Source: Paludibacteraceae bacterium
Lineage (GTDB): Bacteria; Bacteroidota; Bacteroidia; Bacteroidales; Paludibacteraceae
Assembly: GCA_024401555.1 (NCBI GenBank)
Contig: JAKSKV010000001.1
Location: 1 to 64,000, forward strand
Reading direction: 5' to 3'
Length of the DNA: 64,000 bases
Both the position numbers and the translations under genes were made by a program. The notes beneath the pieces were generated by a model. It ran no database searches. It was not told the origin of the DNA and saw only the letters and a list, made by a program, of their open reading frames with translations. Of the stretch, positions 61,916 through 64,000 are shown piece after piece (positions within the stretch are counted from its first letter, which is position 1; each line of letters starts with the position of its first letter).

Positions 61916-63298
61916 TTATGCCTTCTTTGCGGATTTTGAAGTGCTTTTTGGTGTAGATGTAGCCTTCTTTGTGGTTTTCGCCTCGCTCTTTGTGGCTTTG
62001 CAAGCCTTTGATGTGGAGAATCCCTGGCTCTTTTCCTCCTCCAATTGCGCAATGATTTTACCCTGTGCGTCGATGGTCTTCATGAGGGAGTTCAACTCCT
62101 CCACATCGACACCCTCTGGGAATTTCTCGCGGACACGGATCATAAAGTCGCTCAATACGTTCATGTAGTTGGTGAACGCCTCGAATGGAGTCTCGTATGG
62201 CGACATATGGTTTGGGCCTCCGGAGAAGTGCTTCGTGCTCATATAGTAGAAGTGGTCGCAGGATTGGAGATAATTCCAATCTTGCAAAATCTTACGCTCC
62301 GAGCAGAGACGGACTTTGTCGCGTATGCTGTAAAGTTTGTCGTAAGCGGATCTTTGCAATTCATTACCCAACCAAGCGGAGGTGTTGCGCTCCTCGTCCG
62401 CCCATGAGATGGTGTAAGGAACGTGGATTTGGTCGATTGGCTTCTTCTTGCTGAATAGGTTGGATGGAGTCTCGAAGTTGATGTCCGCTTGCTCCGCCAT
62501 ACGAGGCAATGCCTTTAAGAATTCGAAGATACCGGTCTCCCTGCTTTGGATTTCACCGAATGTCTCGTAGCCCATGAATAGGTTAATGACATCCTCATCC
62601 TTCGGACAGGCTGAGATCCAGTCGATCAACTTATCCGCGGTCAAAGGGAATTGATCCCAGCTCCAATCGGAGAAACGGAAGGTGATATCGTCGCTGAGCT
62701 TGGAGTTCTTCAAGAGCAATTTAAGTCTTGGGTTGCTGGCGCAGCAATATACGTAGTTAGGGCTCTTCCATCCGAGAATGTGCTTCGCACCCTCTGTGAT
62801 CATACCCTTGAAGCCCATGTTGGCCACTCTTCTACCGATGTCGTCGGAGTAGAGCAACTCGGTGTTCCTGAAAGTGGTAGGCTTGTATCCGAAGAGACTT
62901 TGGATCTTGTTGGCGTGTTGTTTCACCTGTACCTCGAACTCGTCGTTCTCCTCCTCCAAGCTGGCGAGGGAGTGGGCGAATGTCTCAGCAAGGAATTCCA
63001 CACAACCTGTTTGTGCCAACTCCTTGAAGGAGTCGATCACTTCCGGCGCATATAGCTCAAATTGTTCCAATGCCACACCCGAAATGGAGAAAGCCACCTT
63101 GAATTTACCCTCAGTCTCCTTGATCATCTGAAGGATGGTCTGGTTGGCAGGCAAATAACAGTGCTCCGCGATGCGTTGGATGACCTCTTCGTTGGTGTAA
63201 TCGTCGTAGTAGTAGTGATCCTTACCAATGTCGAAGAATTTATACTTTTTCAACCTGAATGGTTGGTGTATTTGAAAGTAAAAACAAATTGATCTCAT
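61916..63298 (-). CDS. GH57 alpha-amylase-like protein lacking the acid/base aspartate
   Basis: A 460-residue protein. GH57 conserved regions are visible: FQIHQPFR (HQP, residues 11-13), VAFSISG, FRNTELLY (nucleophile Glu147) and LFMGYETFGEIQ. In the last, active GH57 amylases have Asp where this protein has Gly243, and His where it has Ile250. The C-terminal 25 residues are a Lys/Thr/Ser-rich tail (TKSEAKTTKKATST). A glycosyltransferase gene lies 27 bases upstream, as in Bacteroidota glycogen loci. It may be a non-catalytic or altered-activity homologue. Confidence 0.85.
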   Translation of the reverse strand: MRSICFYFQIHQPFRLKKYKFFDIGKDHYYYDDYTNEEVIQRIAEHCYLPANQTILQMIKETEGKFKVAFSISGVALEQFELYAPEVIDSFKELAQTGCVEFLAETFAHSLASLEEENDEFEVQVKQHANKIQSLFGYKPTTFRNTELLYSDDIGRRVANMGFKGMITEGAKHILGWKSPNYVYCCASNPRLKLLLKNSKLSDDITFRFSDWSWDQFPLTADKLIDWISACPKDEDVINLFMGYETFGEIQSRETGIFEFLKALPRMAEQADINFETPSNLFSKKKPIDQIHVPYTISWADEERNTSAWLGNELQRSAYDKLYSIRDKVRLCSERKILQDWNYLQSCDHFYYMSTKHFSGGPNHMSPYETPFEAFTNYMNVLSDFMIRVREKFPEGVDVEELNSLMKTIDAQGKIIAQLEEEKSQGFSTSKACKATKSEAKTTKKATSTPKSTSKSAKKA

Positions 63299-63325
63299 GA
63301 TATGTCGCTTTTTTTTGTTACAATA

Positions 63326-64000
63326 TTATTTCCAACCCAATACCTTGTTGTAGATGTCTCGAACCTTCAAGGCCGCATTCTCCCAGATGATTCCATCCAC
63401 CTCTCTCTTTCCCTCCACACGGAGGTAATCGTACATGGATGGGTAGGTGATGATGGAGTAGATGGCGTTGGCCATGGCATCAATGTCCCAGTAATCTACC
63501 TTGATGGCGTTGTTGAGGATCTCCGCGCATCCTGATTGTTTGGACACGATAGTAGGAACACCCACTTGCATCGCCTCCAAAGGAGAGATACCGAATGGTT
63601 CCGAAACGGAAGGCATGATATAAACATCGCTTGATTTCAGCATCTCATATACTTGGTTGCCTTTCAAGAATCCGGTAAAATGGAATCGGTCGCCGATATT
63701 TCGGCTTGCCACGAGGCTGATCATCTTTTCCATCATATCTCCGCTTCCCGCCATCACGAAACGCACGTTGTCGGTCTTTTGCAAAACCTTGTAAGCGGCC
63801 TCTACGAAGTATTCCGGTCCCTTTTGCATGGTGATACGACCAAGGAAGGTCACCACCTTGTCTTTGGTGTTATGTTGCGCCTCGATAGCTTGAATGGCTG
63901 GGCTCAAAGGCTCCACCGCATTGTGGACGGTAGTCACCTTGCGAGGATCGATGTTATAACGGTCGATCACGGTATCCCTTGTCTTGTCGCTAACAGTGAT
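63326..64000 (-). CDS. GT4-family glycosyltransferase (partial, runs off the window)
   Basis: 225 residues of the C-terminal half are present, and the open frame continues past the window edge (upstream residues ITVSDKTRDTVID). The GT-B nucleotide-sugar binding half is clear: VVTFLGRITMQKGPEYFVEAA, FVMAGSGDMMEK, FTGFLKGNQVYEML, and PSVSEPFGISPLEAMQVGVPT with the E-x7-E motif. GT4 enzymes next to GH57 in Bacteroidota are linked with glycogen or storage-glucan synthesis. The N-terminus is missing, so no start is given. Confidence 0.9.
   Translation of the reverse strand: MTVSDKTRDTVIDRYNIDPRKVTTVHNAVEPLSPAIQAIEAQHNTKDKVVTFLGRITMQKGPEYFVEAAYKVLQKTDNVRFVMAGSGDMMEKMISLVASRNIGDRFHFTGFLKGNQVYEMLKSSDVYIMPSVSEPFGISPLEAMQVGVPTIVSKQSGCAEILNNAIKVDYWDIDAMANAIYSIITYPSMYDYLRVEGKREVDGIIWENAALKVRDIYNKVLGWK

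Overview
The window looks like a chromosomal segment of a member of the Bacteroidales (phylum Bacteroidota). Supporting signs are the family content (PorP/SprF, PorX, PorW/SprE, a hybrid two-component regulator, TonB-dependent receptor, HXXEE, DUF4271, DUF6057), promoters of the Bacteroidota type (TTTG about 19 bases before TAnnTTTG) upstream of all three tRNA genes, few Shine-Dalgarno sequences, and C-terminal sorting domains of the type IX secretion system (T9SS). No ribosomal RNA, prophage, transposase or CRISPR array was seen. The genus cannot be fixed from the sequence alone.

Layout. 1-4.4 kb: tail of a probable T9SS type B cargo protein, then a tight + operon porP/sprF - cysE - birA - aroQ - xerD. 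4.4-12.2 kb: minus-strand genes for a haem-motif/PD40 lipoprotein, a DUF6057 membrane protein, proB, an acyl-CoA synthetase, an HTH-cupin regulator and proC. 12.4-17 kb: an S4-domain protein, a 57-residue membrane protein, tRNA-fMet, a 1163-residue MMPL transporter fused to a PlsC acyltransferase, and tRNA-Cys. 17-25 kb: TonB-dependent receptor with a small lipoprotein, an M23/LysM peptidase, two tandem micropeptide genes not previously named, tRNA-Lys, an ApgM-type mutase, and two adjacent permuted-papain-fold proteins (YiiX-like, LRAT-like). 25-31 kb: minus-strand arginine genes (argR - GNAT - argG) and a greA - HIT - DUF4271 - hemD - rnpA - yidD run. 31-34 kb: a membrane protein, DsrE-like protein, AraC regulator and a free-standing acyl carrier protein. 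34-51.6 kb: an accessory region with a VIT/VWA/TonB-C/TPR/DUF2135 lipoprotein, a hybrid two-component sensor, a leucine-rich-repeat membrane protein, a T9SS-type esterase, an Rpn-family nuclease and two multidomain GH43 enzymes. 52-64 kb: folK, purE, a sulfatase-modifying-factor-like protein, a PepSY-like lipoprotein, a sugar kinase, porX and porW, an FHA protein, an HXXEE protein, a GH57 protein and a partial glycosyltransferase.

How it fits together. T9SS is a theme: a cargo tail with PorP at the left end, the regulator PorX beside the lipoprotein PorW on the right, and three likely cargo enzymes (esterase and two GH43) with C-terminal sorting tails. The two GH43 enzymes carry CBM6-like modules and, with the esterase and hybrid sensor nearby, suggest secreted hemicellulose (xylan/arabinan) breakdown without a SusC/SusD pair. 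The most novel item is the pair of 29- and 25-residue paralogous peptides at 21.05-21.26 kb, which share a promoter and a terminator. The Rpn nuclease gene, bracketed by two identical 37-base terminator copies, also stands out.
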